NCBI RefSeq assembly: GCF_003688415.1 | Contig: NZ_REFJ01000001.1 | Location: 124,001 to 188,000, forward strand | DNA: 64,000 bases | DNA from: Umboniibacter marinipuniceus | Lineage (GTDB): Bacteria > Pseudomonadota > Gammaproteobacteria > Pseudomonadales > DSM-25080 | Reading direction: 5' to 3' | Translations under genes and position numbers: made by a program | In this document: positions 8,515-17,790 of the stretch, piece by piece | How the letters are laid out: the number at the start of each line of letters is the position of its first letter | Numbering within the stretch: position 1 is the stretch's first letter | Notes under the pieces: generated by a model | The model's input: only the letters and a program-made list of their open reading frames with translations | What the model was told of the DNA's origin: nothing | The model's database searches: none

Positions 8515-11500
8515 ATGCGCCCAATTATTCGCTGGTTCGCTGAAAATAGTGTTGCTGCCAACCTGTTGATGATTTTAATCATCGTCGGCGGCCTCTTCTC
8601 TGTCGGAAAGCTTGGCAAAGAGGTATTTCCGTCTATCCCGTTAAATGTGGTAGTGATAGAGACCTCCTACCCAGGTGCGGGGCCCGTAGAGGTTGAGGAG
8701 CTCGTCACCCGCCGACTTGAAGATGCGGTCAGCAACGTCGAAGGTGTGAAGGAGATTCAGTCATTCTCTCAGCAGTCTCGCAGCCGAGTACAAATTGAAG
8801 GAACCGCTGGCTATGACATTCAGCGTTTGCTGGCGGACGTCAAGGGTGCAGTGGACAGTGTCATCACCTTGCCGGTTGAAGCAGAGCGCCCACTTGTTCG
8901 TGAGATGACGTTTAACATTGACGTGATTGACGTGCTGGTAGTAGGTGACGTTCCAGAGCAAACACTAAAACTTTATTCAGAGCGAGTTCGCGACGATTTA
9001 TCGCTGCTTCCTGGTGTGAGCAAAGTGAATCTTGAGGCAATCCGCTCGAACGAGATGAGTATCGAAATTTCTGATGCGCAGCTTCGTCGTTTTGGATTGA
9101 GCTTTGATGACGTCGTCAACGCGGTTCGCAGCTCCTCGCTGAACTTGCCAGCCGGCACCATTCGATCAGCGAGTGGTGACATTCAGGTGCAAACGCGAGG
9201 CCAAGCCTACACTGCCATTGATTTTGAAGAGCTCGTAGTCCGAGCGCTACCCGATGGGACGATGGTTCGAGTTCGAGATGTCGCCATAGTTACCGACGGC
9301 TTCGAGGAATTTGACCTCTACGCTGACGTCGACGGTGTCCGAGGTGCATCCATTGAAGTAGCTACTGGGGCGGATCCTGATTTACCTGCGGTAACGGCTG
9401 CAGTGAAGGAATATGTTGTGCAGGCGCAACAGACGCTGCCGAGTGGCCTCACTATTATGACCTGGCGTGATCGTTCAGAAGCTTTCGAAGGCCGAATGAA
9501 CCTCCTTTTAAGTAACGCGTTCCAAGGTCTCATTCTCGTATTTATCATTCTGATGCTGTTCTTGCGCCCCATCCTAGCCTTCTGGGTTGCTGCGGGTATT
9601 GGTGTCTCGTTTATGGGGGCTATTTGGTTCATGCCCATCACCGATACCACGCTCAACATGGTGTCGATGTTCGCCTACCTCATGATTCTGGGAATCGTAG
9701 TAGATGATGCCATCATTAGTGGTGAATCCATCTACACGGAGCAGAAAGCAGGTATGAAGGGGACGGCCGGTGCTATCGCAGGTGCTTCGCGTGTTGCAGG
9801 TCCAGTCATCTTTGCGGTGCTTTCCACCATGGTGTTCTTTGCGGCAATGTTGTTCCTGCCAGGGAACAGTGCGGCCTTCCAGCGTCCGATTGCGATGGTA
9901 GTTATCATTACGCTAACTTTCTCGCTCATTGAGTCTCTGCTTATTCTGCCAGCTCACTTGGCACATATTGGGCCTGAGAAACCCCCTAGAACGTTTGTGG
10001 GTAGATGGCGTAATGCCACCGCTGAAAGCCTGATGACCTTCGCGAATAAGGTTTATCTCCCGCTGCTAAAGAAGAGTATCAATGCTAAACGGGTAACCAT
10101 TCCGAGTTTCTTGATCACCTTCTTGGTACTGACCTCGGTCTATGCGTTTGGTTACGTGCGTACCTCCTTCTTCCCCGAAATTAATTCGGACACACTCGTT
10201 GCGCGAGCAACACTTGAGTCAGGCGCGCCCTTCTCGCAAACCCGAGAAGTATCGGACAGTATTCGCGCTGGCTTAGACCGAATGGAACTCACTGACGTGG
10301 TGCTGAATGAGAATGGTGACAACGTCTTAGGTAGAACCATGCGTTGGTCGTGGCGAAATAATTCGGTGGTCGTCATTGAAATTGATGACCCCACCTACAG
10401 TGTAGATACCTGTTCTTTGGCTGATGAATGGCGCCGTAGTATTACTGATATGCCACCGGTGAAAGAGTTTAGACTCGATTGTTCCTTTGGCGGCGATACC
10501 CCTGACGTCAGTGTGAATATTTCGGGCACCGATCCCGTGCAGTTTGACAATATGTTACGCAATGTTCGCAATCAGTTGGCAACGTATCCCGGTGTGATTG
10601 ATATCGAAGACTCGATGGAGGCGTCGCGCGATGAAATCGAGATTCGCCTCAAGCCTCAGGCCGAGCACCTTGGCTTAACGCTAAGGACGGTAGCCCGTCA
10701 GGTGCGCCAGAGTTTCTATGGTGAGGAAGCGCAGCGAATCCCACGCGGTAACGAAGATGTCCGAGTGATGATTCGCTACCCAGAGGAAGCACGTCGAACG
10801 GTTGACACCCTTGATACCATGTTCGTCCGTACCCCGTCCGGCGCAGAAGTGCCGTTCAGCTCCGTTGCGGAAGCGGTGATAGTGCCGGGTTATAACATGA
10901 TTCAGCGTATTGATCGTCGCCGAGCGGCTACGGTGACGGCCAAGGTGCTGGAAGGCACCAGCGATCCAAATATCATTGTTCAGGATATCTTGGATAACTA
11001 TGCTCCGCAGTGGCAAGCGTCCAATCCAGCGGCTTCTATTGATCGCTCAGGTAATATGCGTGAACAGCAAGAGTTCTTTAGCAGCTTTGTAAGCCTGATT
11101 ACCATGGCAATTTTGATCAACCTAATGCTAATGGCGATTGCATTTAAGAGCTACAGTCAGCCGCTTTTGATTGCCTCGGCTATCCCCTTCGGTTTTGTTG
11201 GAGCGCTTATTGGCCATATTGTCTTTGGTATTAATATGACCATGTTCTCGGCATTGGGAATCCTGGCAGTGGCAGGTATTGTTGTGAACGATAACTTGGT
11301 ATTGGTGGACCGAATTAACCAGCTCTATCGCCAAGGCGGAGACTTGTATGAAAGTGTTATGCAAGCGGGTGTTGATCGCTTTCGACCTATTGTCCTAACC
11401 TCCATTACCACCTTTGTTGGTTTGGCTCCTATCCTACTCTTTGAACACTCGCCTCAGGCGCAGTTCCTAAAGCCAATGGTAGTCTCACTGGCGTTTGGTG

Positions 11501-11637
11501 TTCTTAGCGCTACCGTGGTGACTTTGCTGTTAACGCCAAGCCTCTACATTGTATTGGCAAGAACCAAGCAGGCGAAGGCCAAGGCCGGAGCTTGGTTAAA
11601 TAGCGAAGAATATGATGAGGCTGAGGTAAAGCGATAG
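8515..11637 (+). CDS. RND superfamily efflux permease
   Basis: A 1040-residue protein with the twelve-helix, two-half layout of HAE1-type RND pumps: TM1 near residues 12-30, a large periplasmic loop, TM2-6 (about 335-480), a second loop, and TM8-12 (about 865-1020). The proton-relay aspartates are present as GIVVDDAIISGE in TM4 near residue 400. The opening ENSVAANLLMILIIVGG belongs to the branch often labelled acriflavin-resistance-like, distinct from AcrB proper. It sits three bases after the adaptor gene and is followed by a strong terminator, so the two genes form a complete operon. Substrates are unknown. Confidence 0.93.
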   Translation: MRPIIRWFAENSVAANLLMILIIVGGLFSVGKLGKEVFPSIPLNVVVIETSYPGAGPVEVEELVTRRLEDAVSNVEGVKEIQSFSQQSRSRVQIEGTAGYDIQRLLADVKGAVDSVITLPVEAERPLVREMTFNIDVIDVLVVGDVPEQTLKLYSERVRDDLSLLPGVSKVNLEAIRSNEMSIEISDAQLRRFGLSFDDVVNAVRSSSLNLPAGTIRSASGDIQVQTRGQAYTAIDFEELVVRALPDGTMVRVRDVAIVTDGFEEFDLYADVDGVRGASIEVATGADPDLPAVTAAVKEYVVQAQQTLPSGLTIMTWRDRSEAFEGRMNLLLSNAFQGLILVFIILMLFLRPILAFWVAAGIGVSFMGAIWFMPITDTTLNMVSMFAYLMILGIVVDDAIISGESIYTEQKAGMKGTAGAIAGASRVAGPVIFAVLSTMVFFAAMLFLPGNSAAFQRPIAMVVIITLTFSLIESLLILPAHLAHIGPEKPPRTFVGRWRNATAESLMTFANKVYLPLLKKSINAKRVTIPSFLITFLVLTSVYAFGYVRTSFFPEINSDTLVARATLESGAPFSQTREVSDSIRAGLDRMELTDVVLNENGDNVLGRTMRWSWRNNSVVVIEIDDPTYSVDTCSLADEWRRSITDMPPVKEFRLDCSFGGDTPDVSVNISGTDPVQFDNMLRNVRNQLATYPGVIDIEDSMEASRDEIEIRLKPQAEHLGLTLRTVARQVRQSFYGEEAQRIPRGNEDVRVMIRYPEEARRTVDTLDTMFVRTPSGAEVPFSSVAEAVIVPGYNMIQRIDRRRAATVTAKVLEGTSDPNIIVQDILDNYAPQWQASNPAASIDRSGNMREQQEFFSSFVSLITMAILINLMLMAIAFKSYSQPLLIASAIPFGFVGALIGHIVFGINMTMFSALGILAVAGIVVNDNLVLVDRINQLYRQGGDLYESVMQAGVDRFRPIVLTSITTFVGLAPILLFEHSPQAQFLKPMVVSLAFGVLSATVVTLLLTPSLYIVLARTKQAKAKAGAWLNSEEYDEAEVKR

Positions 11638-11688
11638 CCGAAGCATTATCGTTGGGCCGGTCTTAGTGCCGCAAGCCTGATGCTTCAG

Positions 11689-11725
11689 AAAACCCCAGGC
11701 TACTGAGTTAACTGGGGTTTTTTTT
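11689..11725 (+). terminator. Rho-independent terminator of the RND operon
   Basis: AAAACCCCAG (11689-11698) pairs with CTGGGGTTTT (from 11712), and the T-run extends to 11725. It lies 52 bases after the permease stop codon, in the sense orientation. Confidence 0.9.
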
Positions 11726-11786
11726 GCCCTACTTTGCACCTTAAGGTCGTAGCCATGATCCAAGGCAGAATAGCTAACTTGCGGGC

Positions 11787-11814
11787 AAAAAAAAGAGCGC
11801 CAGAGCGCTCTTTT
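11787..11814 (-). terminator. Rho-independent terminator of pckA
   Basis: AAAAGAGCGC (11791-11800) and GCGCTCTTTT (11805-11814) form a perfect ten-base-pair stem with a four-base loop. Read leftward, the stem is followed by a T-run (the A-run at 11787-11794). It begins 18 bases past the pckA stop. Confidence 0.92.
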
Positions 11815-11831
11815 ATAACGTATTTTACCGT

Positions 11832-13391
11832 TTAACCCTTCGGACCAGCCGCGATAATCTCGTCCTTCACGTCGAACTGCTTGAAGTTCTCAACAAACAA
11901 CTTAGCTAGCTTATTTGCTTGCTCGTCATAGGCGGCTTGATCGCTCCAAGTATTACGTGGGTTCAAGTAAACACCATCAACACCAGGCACTTCGTTCGGG
12001 ATAGTGAGGTTTAGCGAGTCGATTTGAGTTGTCGCGACATTCTCCAGCGCACCACTTTGGATGGCTGCAATCACTGCACGGGTGACTGGGATTGGGAAGC
12101 GCTTGCCTTCACCACCTGGTGCACCTGAACCGCCGGTCCAGCCCGTGTTAACGAGGTAAACACGGGAATCGAAGTCTTCAATGCGCTTCATAAGCAACTC
12201 AGCATAATCACCCGCTGGACGTGGCATGAACGGCGCGCCGAAACAGGTTGAGAAAGCGGGGTTAATTCCTGCTGCAGCACCTAGCTCGGTAGAGCCAACA
12301 CGGGCAGTGTAACCACTTAGGAAGTGATAGGCAGCGGCTTCTTTACTCAGCATTGATACTGGAGGAAGAACGCCCGATACATCGCAGGTTAGGAAAATTA
12401 CCGCCTTTGGCTCACCACCGTTATTAGTTGGTGCGCGCATTTCTACGTGGCTGCGTGGGTACGAACAACGACCGTTCTCTGTTAATGAGGTGTCATCGTA
12501 ATCGGCTACGCCAGCGTCATCGAGTTTGACGTTCTCGATGATCGCGCCAAAGCGGATAGCGTCCCAGATCACCGGTTCGTTCTTCTGCGATAGGTTGATG
12601 GTCTTCGCGTAACAACCACCTTCGATGTTGAAGACTGAACCTTTGCCCCAACCGTGCTCGTCATCACCAATCAGGTAACGCTCGGGATCAGCTGAAAGTG
12701 TGGTTTTACCGGTGCCAGAAAGGCCGAAGAATAGGCACACGTCGCCCTCTTCGCCTACGTTAGCAGCACAGTGCATTGGCATCACGTCCTTCTCAGGAAG
12801 CAGGAAGTTCTGCACTGAGAACATGGCTTTCTTCATCTCACCGGCGTAACGCATGCCAGCAAGCAGCACCTTGCGCTGTGCGAAGTTGATGATAACCGTG
12901 CCATCAGAGTTAACGCCGTCACGCTCTGGGTCACACTGGAAAGAGGCAACGTTAAGGATCTGCCACTCTTCTTTATTGATTGGGTTGAATTCATCGGCGC
13001 GAATGAACATGTTTAGGCCGAAGAGACCTTGCCACGCCGTTTCAGTGATGACTTTTGCTGGCAGGTAGTGCTCAGCGTGCTCGCCAATGTGGAGGCTAGA
13101 AACAAAGAACTCATCCTTCTGTACTAGGTAATCCTCAACGCGCTGCCAGAGTGCGTTGAATTTGTCCTGCGGGAACGGACGGTTGACTGGGCCCCAGTTG
13201 ATAGCGCTCTTAGTAGAGGGCTCTTCAACGATAAAACGATCGGCAGGTGAACGACCTGTGCGTTTGCCTGTAATTACCGATAGTGCGCCAGTGGCTGCGA
13301 GCTCACCCTCACCACGACGAACAGCGTGCTGAATGAATTGAGCCGATGTAAGATCGATGTGAGCCTTTTGGGTATCAATCATTTGTGTCAT
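11832..13391 (-). CDS. pckA: Phosphoenolpyruvate carboxykinase (ATP)
   Basis: A 519-residue ATP-dependent PEP carboxykinase, which converts oxaloacetate to PEP in gluconeogenesis in the cytoplasm. The nucleotide-binding loop [15 protein letters not shown] and the metal and substrate region [19 protein letters not shown] are intact. The frame is open further upstream, but the ATG at 13391 is chosen because AGGA lies seven bases before it and the protein then starts [14 protein letters not shown] with normal family length. It has its own terminator downstream. An upstream region of nearly 300 bases, with two inverted repeats, suggests dedicated regulation. It neighbours hslO, as in E. coli. Confidence 0.96.
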   Translation of the reverse strand: MTQMIDTQKAHIDLTSAQFIQHAVRRGEGELAATGALSVITGKRTGRSPADRFIVEEPSTKSAINWGPVNRPFPQDKFNALWQRVEDYLVQKDEFFVSSLHIGEHAEHYLPAKVITETAWQGLFGLNMFIRADEFNPINKEEWQILNVASFQCDPERDGVNSDGTVIINFAQRKVLLAGMRYAGEMKKAMFSVQNFLLPEKDVMPMHCAANVGEEGDVCLFFGLSGTGKTTLSADPERYLIGDDEHGWGKGSVFNIEGGCYAKTINLSQKNEPVIWDAIRFGAIIENVKLDDAGVADYDDTSLTENGRCSYPRSHVEMRAPTNNGGEPKAVIFLTCDVSGVLPPVSMLSKEAAAYHFLSGYTARVGSTELGAAAGINPAFSTCFGAPFMPRPAGDYAELLMKRIEDFDSRVYLVNTGWTGGSGAPGGEGKRFPIPVTRAVIAAIQSGALENVATTQIDSLNLTIPNEVPGVDGVYLNPRNTWSDQAAYDEQANKLAKLFVENFKQFDVKDEIIAAGPKG

Positions 13392-13538
13392 GTAAATTCC
13401 TAGTCGCCCTTGGCGAAAAACGTGTGGAGTGTTAGGGCAGCGATACTGCCAGTGAAAAACGCTGCTTCCTATACGAAAAATCGAGTACAAAAAGTGTGCT
13501 CGATGGACGGCGGGGAACGTTTTTTTCACAACGATTAT

Positions 13539-13556
13539 TGTAGCTAAAGCGCTACC
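13539..13556. promoter_or_regulatory. Inverted repeat overlapping a possible pckA -10 element
   Basis: On the plus strand GTAGC (13540-13544) and GCTAC (13551-13555) form an inverted repeat with a six-base spacer. Read toward pckA, TACAAT overlaps it and could serve as a -10 element; no convincing -35 is seen. The half-site TGTAG is shared with the palindrome at 13585-13599. Confidence 0.35.
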
Positions 13557-13584
13557 TGAAAACAGTATTTTTTTTCACCAATTT

Positions 13585-13599
13585 TGTAGTAAAACTACA
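13585..13599. promoter_or_regulatory. HexR-like palindrome upstream of pckA
   Basis: TGTAGT-AAA-ACTACA is a perfect 15-base palindrome about 195 bases upstream of the pckA start and just beyond the hslO terminator. It closely resembles the gammaproteobacterial HexR operator as I remember it (TGTAAT-AAA-ATTACA). HexR is a sugar-phosphate-responsive regulator that controls gluconeogenic genes, including pckA in some species. No hexR gene is in this window, so the assignment is inference. Confidence 0.45.
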
Positions 13600-13646
13600 G
13601 GTTTTATGCGGCTTTCAGGGTTGTTTTTGGCGGGCTGTATAGGGAT

Positions 13647-13668
13647 AAAAAAGGCCTCTTTCGAGGCC
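13647..13668 (-). terminator. Rho-independent terminator of hslO
   Basis: GGCCTC (13653-13658) and GAGGCC (13663-13668) form a stem with a four-base loop. Reading leftward it is followed by six T residues (A-run 13647-13652). It lies 13 bases past the hslO stop. Confidence 0.9.
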
Positions 13669-13681
13669 CGTTTTCTAGTGT

Positions 13682-14566
13682 TTAGTGAAGCTGTTGTTCG
13701 CTCTTTTCGTATACGAAATCTAAGCTGTTTCGATCAAATTGATAACGCTCTCGGCAGAACTGACAATCCACATCAATGGCGCCGCCCTCTTCGTCAATCG
13801 CCTGTTCTATCTCGGCTCTAGGGACAGAGCTTAATGCTCGGGCGATCTTTTCGAATGAACAGGTACACTTAAAACGGACCGCGCGGGGGTCATAAATACT
13901 GACCTGCTCTTCGTGGAATAAACGGTGTAGAAGTTCGCTTGCTTCCAACTGCGTTGCCTCGTTGGTAGTGACGGTATCGCCGAAAACACTCAAACGGTCA
14001 AAAAAGGCTTCGTTGTCATCTTTTGGTAGTACATTTTCACCGGGAAGGATCTGCAACATCAATGCAGCGGCGCGATTATTGCCGTAATGCATCCAGTATT
14101 TCGTACGTAGTTGTTCTGACTGCTCAAAGTAATCGGCTAGCGCACCAGCCAAATCTTCCTTCTCAAAGGCAACAATTCCCTGATAGCGATTGCCAACGGT
14201 TGGGTCAATGGTGATAGTCAGCGCGCTGTCATTGAGTAGTTCACTTAGCGGTTGATCAAATACCGCTGGGTCAGCCGCTTCATCATATTGTGCGATACAA
14301 CGCAGGTCAGTGTGATTGCTACACTCAGCCATAATGGTCTTGAGTGGGCCATTCGAACGCACCTGAAGCGTTACCACCCCCTCAAACTTGAGCGTGGTTG
14401 AAAGGATTGCCGTTGCACACAGGAACTCAGCTAAGAGTGCTTTGATTGGTTCTGGGTACGAGTGGCTCTTGAGGGCGGCGTTTAGGGCATCGTCTATTTG
14501 CACGAATTGGCCGCGAATGTCCGCCTCATCAAACAAAAAACGTTGAATTTGGTCTTGGGTGCTCAT
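13682..14566 (-). CDS. hslO: Hsp33 redox-regulated chaperone
   Basis: A 294-residue Hsp33. The C-terminal zinc-binding redox switch is intact: CTC near residue 246 and CQFC near residue 280, the CxC...CxxC arrangement that releases zinc and forms disulfides on oxidation, activating the holdase in the cytoplasm. The N-terminal domain (to about 180) has the usual IRGQFVQIDDAL start. AGGTAA lies upstream of the ATG. It follows hslR by 56 bases on the same strand, as part of the conserved yrfG-hslR-hslO group, and has its own terminator. Confidence 0.96.
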   Translation of the reverse strand: MSTQDQIQRFLFDEADIRGQFVQIDDALNAALKSHSYPEPIKALLAEFLCATAILSTTLKFEGVVTLQVRSNGPLKTIMAECSNHTDLRCIAQYDEAADPAVFDQPLSELLNDSALTITIDPTVGNRYQGIVAFEKEDLAGALADYFEQSEQLRTKYWMHYGNNRAAALMLQILPGENVLPKDDNEAFFDRLSVFGDTVTTNEATQLEASELLHRLFHEEQVSIYDPRAVRFKCTCSFEKIARALSSVPRAEIEQAIDEEGGAIDVDCQFCRERYQFDRNSLDFVYEKSEQQLH

Positions 14567-14622
14567 AGTTGCGTTACCTAGTCTTGGGGCTTAGCCCTTA
14601 AATGGGGTCGATCTTACAAAAC

Positions 14623-15027
14623 TCAACCATCGGCCGTATCAATTCGTTTAAAGCGATGAATTTGACGGCGCTGTTTCTTGGTTGGCCGGTGCTCGCTCAA
14701 GATATCCGCGCCGCGATGCGCTTTACGAAGCTCCGCCGCCTTCTCTCTTGCTTTGATACTAGCTTCTGTTTCTTCATATTGCTCGGCAGCAATAGGCGCG
14801 CCAACCCGCTTTTCAATAAGACCTCGAACGATAATGATCCGATCGTCATAACCTAAGGTGACCTTCAGTTCGTCGCCCAGGTGTAGGTCTCTGCTTGGTT
14901 TGATACGCTGACCCCCTACTAGCACCTTACCGCTCTCAATCGCTGACTTTGCTAGTGAGCGGGTCTTGAAAAGCCGCACCGACCACAACCATTTGTCTGC
15001 GCGTACCGCAGTTAATGGGCTACCCAT
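14623..15027 (-). CDS. hslR: Hsp15, ribosome-associated S4-domain heat shock protein
   Basis: A 134-residue protein with an N-terminal S4 RNA-binding domain, VRADKWLWSVRLFKTRSLAKS (first 20 shown in part) and GGQRIKPSR, and a basic C-terminal tail (KKQRRQIHRFKR). Hsp15 binds free 50S subunits carrying nascent chains and helps recycle stalled ribosomes. The ATG at 15027 lies eight bases inside the end of yrfG, indicating coupled translation. The order yrfG-hslR-hslO matches E. coli. Confidence 0.92.
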   Translation of the reverse strand: MGSPLTAVRADKWLWSVRLFKTRSLAKSAIESGKVLVGGQRIKPSRDLHLGDELKVTLGYDDRIIIVRGLIEKRVGAPIAAEQYEETEASIKAREKAAELRKAHRGADILSEHRPTKKQRRQIHRFKRIDTADG

Positions 15028-15679
15028 TTGGCAGCGCCTCGTCGAGATAATTCACGGCCGGCCATTGAGTGACGTCTCGAGCCGGATGCTCACTAGATGG
15101 TTGGGTGATACACAATAGGTGGCCAATTCCGAATTGCTCGGCCGAAGTGAGTACGGCGAAGGAGTCATCCACGAAAAGTGTACGCTCCCGGTTAAAGCCT
15201 TGCTGTTTGATGAGGGCTTCCCAGAACGCTTGGTCTTCTTTGGGATGGCCGAAGTCGTGGGAGCTCACCAGCGCATCAAAGTAGTGCTCAATGTCCACTT
15301 CGGCCAGCTTAATTGACAGCGTTTCACGATGAGCGTTGGTTGCCATCACGATGGTTTTACCTTGTTCTTTGAGCCAAGAGAGGAATGCCTGTGTGCCGGG
15401 GCGTTCGCCAATGCGATCTTTCACGGCCCGCTTCATTTCCGCGACTGGCATATCCAACGCATTGGTCCAATAATCTAAACAGTACCAGGCTAGATTACCC
15501 TGCTCGCCCATGAAGATGGGCTCTAGATGGCGGTAAGCGTCCTCGAAGCTTATGCCATGCTTGTCAGCGTAGGCTTCGGGGATTAACTGTCCCCAAAAAT
15601 ACATATCGAAGCTTAGGTCGAGTAAGGTGCCGTCCATGTCCAGTAAAACGGTGTCGATCTTGTCCCAGTCGGGTATCAT
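15020..15679 (-). CDS. yrfG: HAD-superfamily GMP/IMP nucleotidase, YrfG type
   Basis: A 219-residue HAD phosphatase. Motif I is LLDMDGTLLDL (residues about 12-22), motif II includes ATNAH near residue 114, and the later motifs are the lysine in GHPKED and LFVDDSF near 170. The sequence NLAWYCLDYW closely follows E. coli YrfG, a 5'-nucleotidase acting on GMP and IMP. It is cytoplasmic. It is divergent from nudE with only 27 bases between starts, so the promoters must overlap or lie within coding sequence. Substrate assignment is by homology. Confidence 0.9.
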   Translation of the reverse strand: MIPDWDKIDTVLLDMDGTLLDLSFDMYFWGQLIPEAYADKHGISFEDAYRHLEPIFMGEQGNLAWYCLDYWTNALDMPVAEMKRAVKDRIGERPGTQAFLSWLKEQGKTIVMATNAHRETLSIKLAEVDIEHYFDALVSSHDFGHPKEDQAFWEALIKQQGFNRERTLFVDDSFAVLTSAEQFGIGHLLCITQPSSEHPARDVTQWPAVNYLDEALPNG

Positions 15680-15706
15680 AGGTTATCCACTACAAAGGTT
15701 TGTGAT

Positions 15707-16288
15707 ATGCCATCAGCGCCAAAAATTTTAGCTCGACAGCGAGTTGCTCAGTCAACGCTATTTTCGGTAGAGCAGCTTGAGCTCGAGTTTTCAAATGGTA
15801 CGAAGCGAACCTATGAACGGCTCATCACCTCGGGTGGGCCGCCTGCAGTGATGATGGTCCCCATCACCGCCGACGATAAGCTGCTGCTAATCAGAGAGTA
15901 TAGCGCGGGAACAAACAGTTATCAGCTCTCGCTGCCTAAAGGCGCTGTAGATGAAGGTGAGTCATCGGAAGACGCGGTGCACCGTGAACTTCGCGAGGAA
16001 GTAGGCGTTGATGCGCGAAAGCTGAAGCACTTAAAGCGGATGACTTTGGCTCCTGGATATATGCAATATGCTATTGACTGCTATCTCTGTTGGGATCTTT
16101 ACCCTGCTTCGCTTGAAGGTGATGAGCCTGAGCCGTTAGAGGTTGTTGCCTGGCCAATTGCCGAGCTAGACCAACTTTTAGCCTGCGAAGACTTTAGTGA
16201 GGGGCGAGCGATCGCCGCGATTTATTTGGCTCTACAAACTCAGCAACGTCTTCAACTCAATGTTAACGCTAGCGAGGCGGGTATATGA
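15707..16288 (+). CDS. nudE: NudE-type ADP compounds hydrolase (Nudix)
   Basis: A 193-residue Nudix hydrolase. The Nudix box runs from GAVDEGESSEDAVHRELREE, near residue 80, into VGV, with the REXXEE core present as RELREEVG. The flanks LFSVEQLELEFSNGTKRTYER and LEGDEPEPLEVVAWP match E. coli NudE, which cleaves ADP-ribose, NADH and Ap3A type substrates. Its stop overlaps the selU start by four bases, so these two are cotranscribed. The gene is divergent from yrfG, as in E. coli. Confidence 0.92.
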   Translation: MPSAPKILARQRVAQSTLFSVEQLELEFSNGTKRTYERLITSGGPPAVMMVPITADDKLLLIREYSAGTNSYQLSLPKGAVDEGESSEDAVHRELREEVGVDARKLKHLKRMTLAPGYMQYAIDCYLCWDLYPASLEGDEPEPLEVVAWPIAELDQLLACEDFSEGRAIAAIYLALQTQQRLQLNVNASEAGI

Positions 16289-17376
16289 AGGATTTTGCGG
16301 TCATGAAGGACCTGCCTGCGCTGCTTCGCGCGGGGACGCCGTTACTCGATCTTCGGTCGCCCGGGGAAGTGGCGGTGTCGGCATTGCCCAATTCCACCAA
16401 TATCGCGCTGCTGGACGATGCGCAACGAGCCCAGGTGGGTACCTGCTATAAGCAACAGGGCGAAGAGGCGGCGCTGGCGCTTGGCGATCAACTGATATCG
16501 GGTGAGATCAAGGCGCAGCGGATGGCGGCATGGGACCTATGGGCCAAGGAGAATCCGCAAGGCGTGCTCTATTGCTGGCGCGGAGGACTTCGCTCAAGGC
16601 TGACTCAAGCAGCTCTTTCCTCGCTGGGCCATTCGGTCCCTCGCGTTGAGGGCGGCTATAAAGCGCTGCGCCATGTCCTTTTGCAGCAAATGGAAGAAAC
16701 GCCCACCGCCAACCTAGCGGTAGTGAGTGGAGCAACAGGTTCTGGAAAAACAGATGTACTACTCAAATTGTCGCATGCTATCGATCTAGAGGGTCTTGCA
16801 CGCCATAAGGGTTCGGTATTCGGTCAGGGTATTGCCGAGCAACCGGCACAGACAAGCTTTGAGAACGCGGTATCACTTAAGTTATTACAGCGTGAAGTCG
16901 ATGTTCGCTACTGGCTGGAAGATGAGGGTCGGCTTATTGGTAAATGCTGCGTCCCGGCAACGCTTCAACAGGCTATGCAGCACTATCCCCGAGTGGAAAT
17001 TGTGGCCACTGAAGATGAACGAATTGATCGTTTGTTGAGAGATTATGTGGTTGATCGCGTCAGTGATTATCAGGCTTGTTACGGTGAAGATTATGTCACG
17101 CCATACCGAGAGCGAGTTCTGGCGCAGTTTGCACGGATCAAAAAGCGCTTAGGTGGGCTAAGACATAGTGAGTTGCAAACGCAAATTGAGGCGGCCTTTG
17201 ATGCCTATGAGTTGAGTCGTGACCCGTCCGAGCACCGCGCGTGGATCGCTACGATTTTGACCGAATACTATGACCCTATGTACAACTGGCAGCAGAGTAA
17301 GCGCGAGGGTGAAGTGGAGTTTCGCGGTGACTTCAACGCCGTGGTTGAGTGGTGTGAATCGGCGAGCCTGCGCTGA
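16285..17376 (+). CDS. selU: tRNA 2-selenouridine synthase
   Basis: A 363-residue SelU (MnmH). An N-terminal rhodanese domain carries the catalytic cysteine Cys97 in YCWRGGLRSRL, the same residue number as in E. coli. A P-loop, GATGSGKT (149-156), follows in the second domain. The enzyme converts 2-thiouridine at the wobble position of tRNA for Lys, Glu and Gln to 2-selenouridine via a geranylated intermediate, using selenophosphate. SelD is not in the window. The ATG overlaps the nudE TGA (ATGA), so translation is coupled. Confidence 0.94.
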   Translation: MKDFAVMKDLPALLRAGTPLLDLRSPGEVAVSALPNSTNIALLDDAQRAQVGTCYKQQGEEAALALGDQLISGEIKAQRMAAWDLWAKENPQGVLYCWRGGLRSRLTQAALSSLGHSVPRVEGGYKALRHVLLQQMEETPTANLAVVSGATGSGKTDVLLKLSHAIDLEGLARHKGSVFGQGIAEQPAQTSFENAVSLKLLQREVDVRYWLEDEGRLIGKCCVPATLQQAMQHYPRVEIVATEDERIDRLLRDYVVDRVSDYQACYGEDYVTPYRERVLAQFARIKKRLGGLRHSELQTQIEAAFDAYELSRDPSEHRAWIATILTEYYDPMYNWQQSKREGEVEFRGDFNAVVEWCESASLR

Positions 17377-17484
17377 TTAGTCTGTTTCTGGTGGGACTTT
17401 TTTGAAAAAAAATTGGCAAATTATGGAATAAGCAACCATTTTAATAGAGACGGTTGAGTAATTTGCTAAATAAAGGAGTCTCTG

Positions 17485-17715
17485 ATGGCTAAAAAGAAGT
17501 CAAAGGTTACTGAAGATAAAAGCGCTAATGATGCAACATATGATGGTGGCGGTGAACTTCGCACTATGACATCTAACCGCTCGGTGCGAGATCAGCTGAG
17601 TGACGACGTTGCTAAATTTCTCCAAAGTGGTGGCGAGATTGTCGAAGTTGAGAAAAACCTCATGGCAGACCCACCACGAAAGCCAGCCTCTAACTACGGT
17701 AGTAGACCAATCTAG
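17485..17715 (+). CDS. Small SutA-like RNA polymerase-associated regulator
   Basis: A 76-residue protein with a very strong ribosome binding site (AAAGGAGT, eight bases before ATG). The C-terminal part, VAKFLQSGGEIVEVEKNLMADPPRKPASNYGSRPI in outline (ADPPRKP and YGSRPI are the key motifs), resembles the C-terminus of Pseudomonas SutA, a small protein that binds RNA polymerase and raises ribosomal and housekeeping transcription during slow growth. The long acidic N-terminal tail of Pseudomonas SutA is absent; here the N-terminus is lysine-rich and short. I base this on memory of the C-terminal motif, so the family is likely but the function is inferred. Confidence 0.6.
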   Translation: MAKKKSKVTEDKSANDATYDGGGELRTMTSNRSVRDQLSDDVAKFLQSGGEIVEVEKNLMADPPRKPASNYGSRPI

Positions 17716-17742
17716 GATAGTTATCTCGTTGACATTCGCGGC

Positions 17743-17776
17743 ACTCGAGCCCATGGCCGAATAAGCTAGCTCGAGT
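17743..17776. terminator. Inverted repeat between convergent sutA-like gene and HAD gene
   Basis: ACTCGAGC (17743-17750) and GCTCGAGT (17769-17776) form an eight-base-pair stem with an 18-base loop, in the 75-base gap between two convergent genes. There is no T-run, so terminator function is only suggested by location. Confidence 0.4.
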
Positions 17777-17790
17777 ACGCGGGTGTGGTA

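Noticed and set aside
13392-13529. N-terminal extension of pckA by 46 residues
   Set aside because: The extension has no family similarity and no ribosome binding site, while the ATG at 13391 has AGGA at the correct distance.
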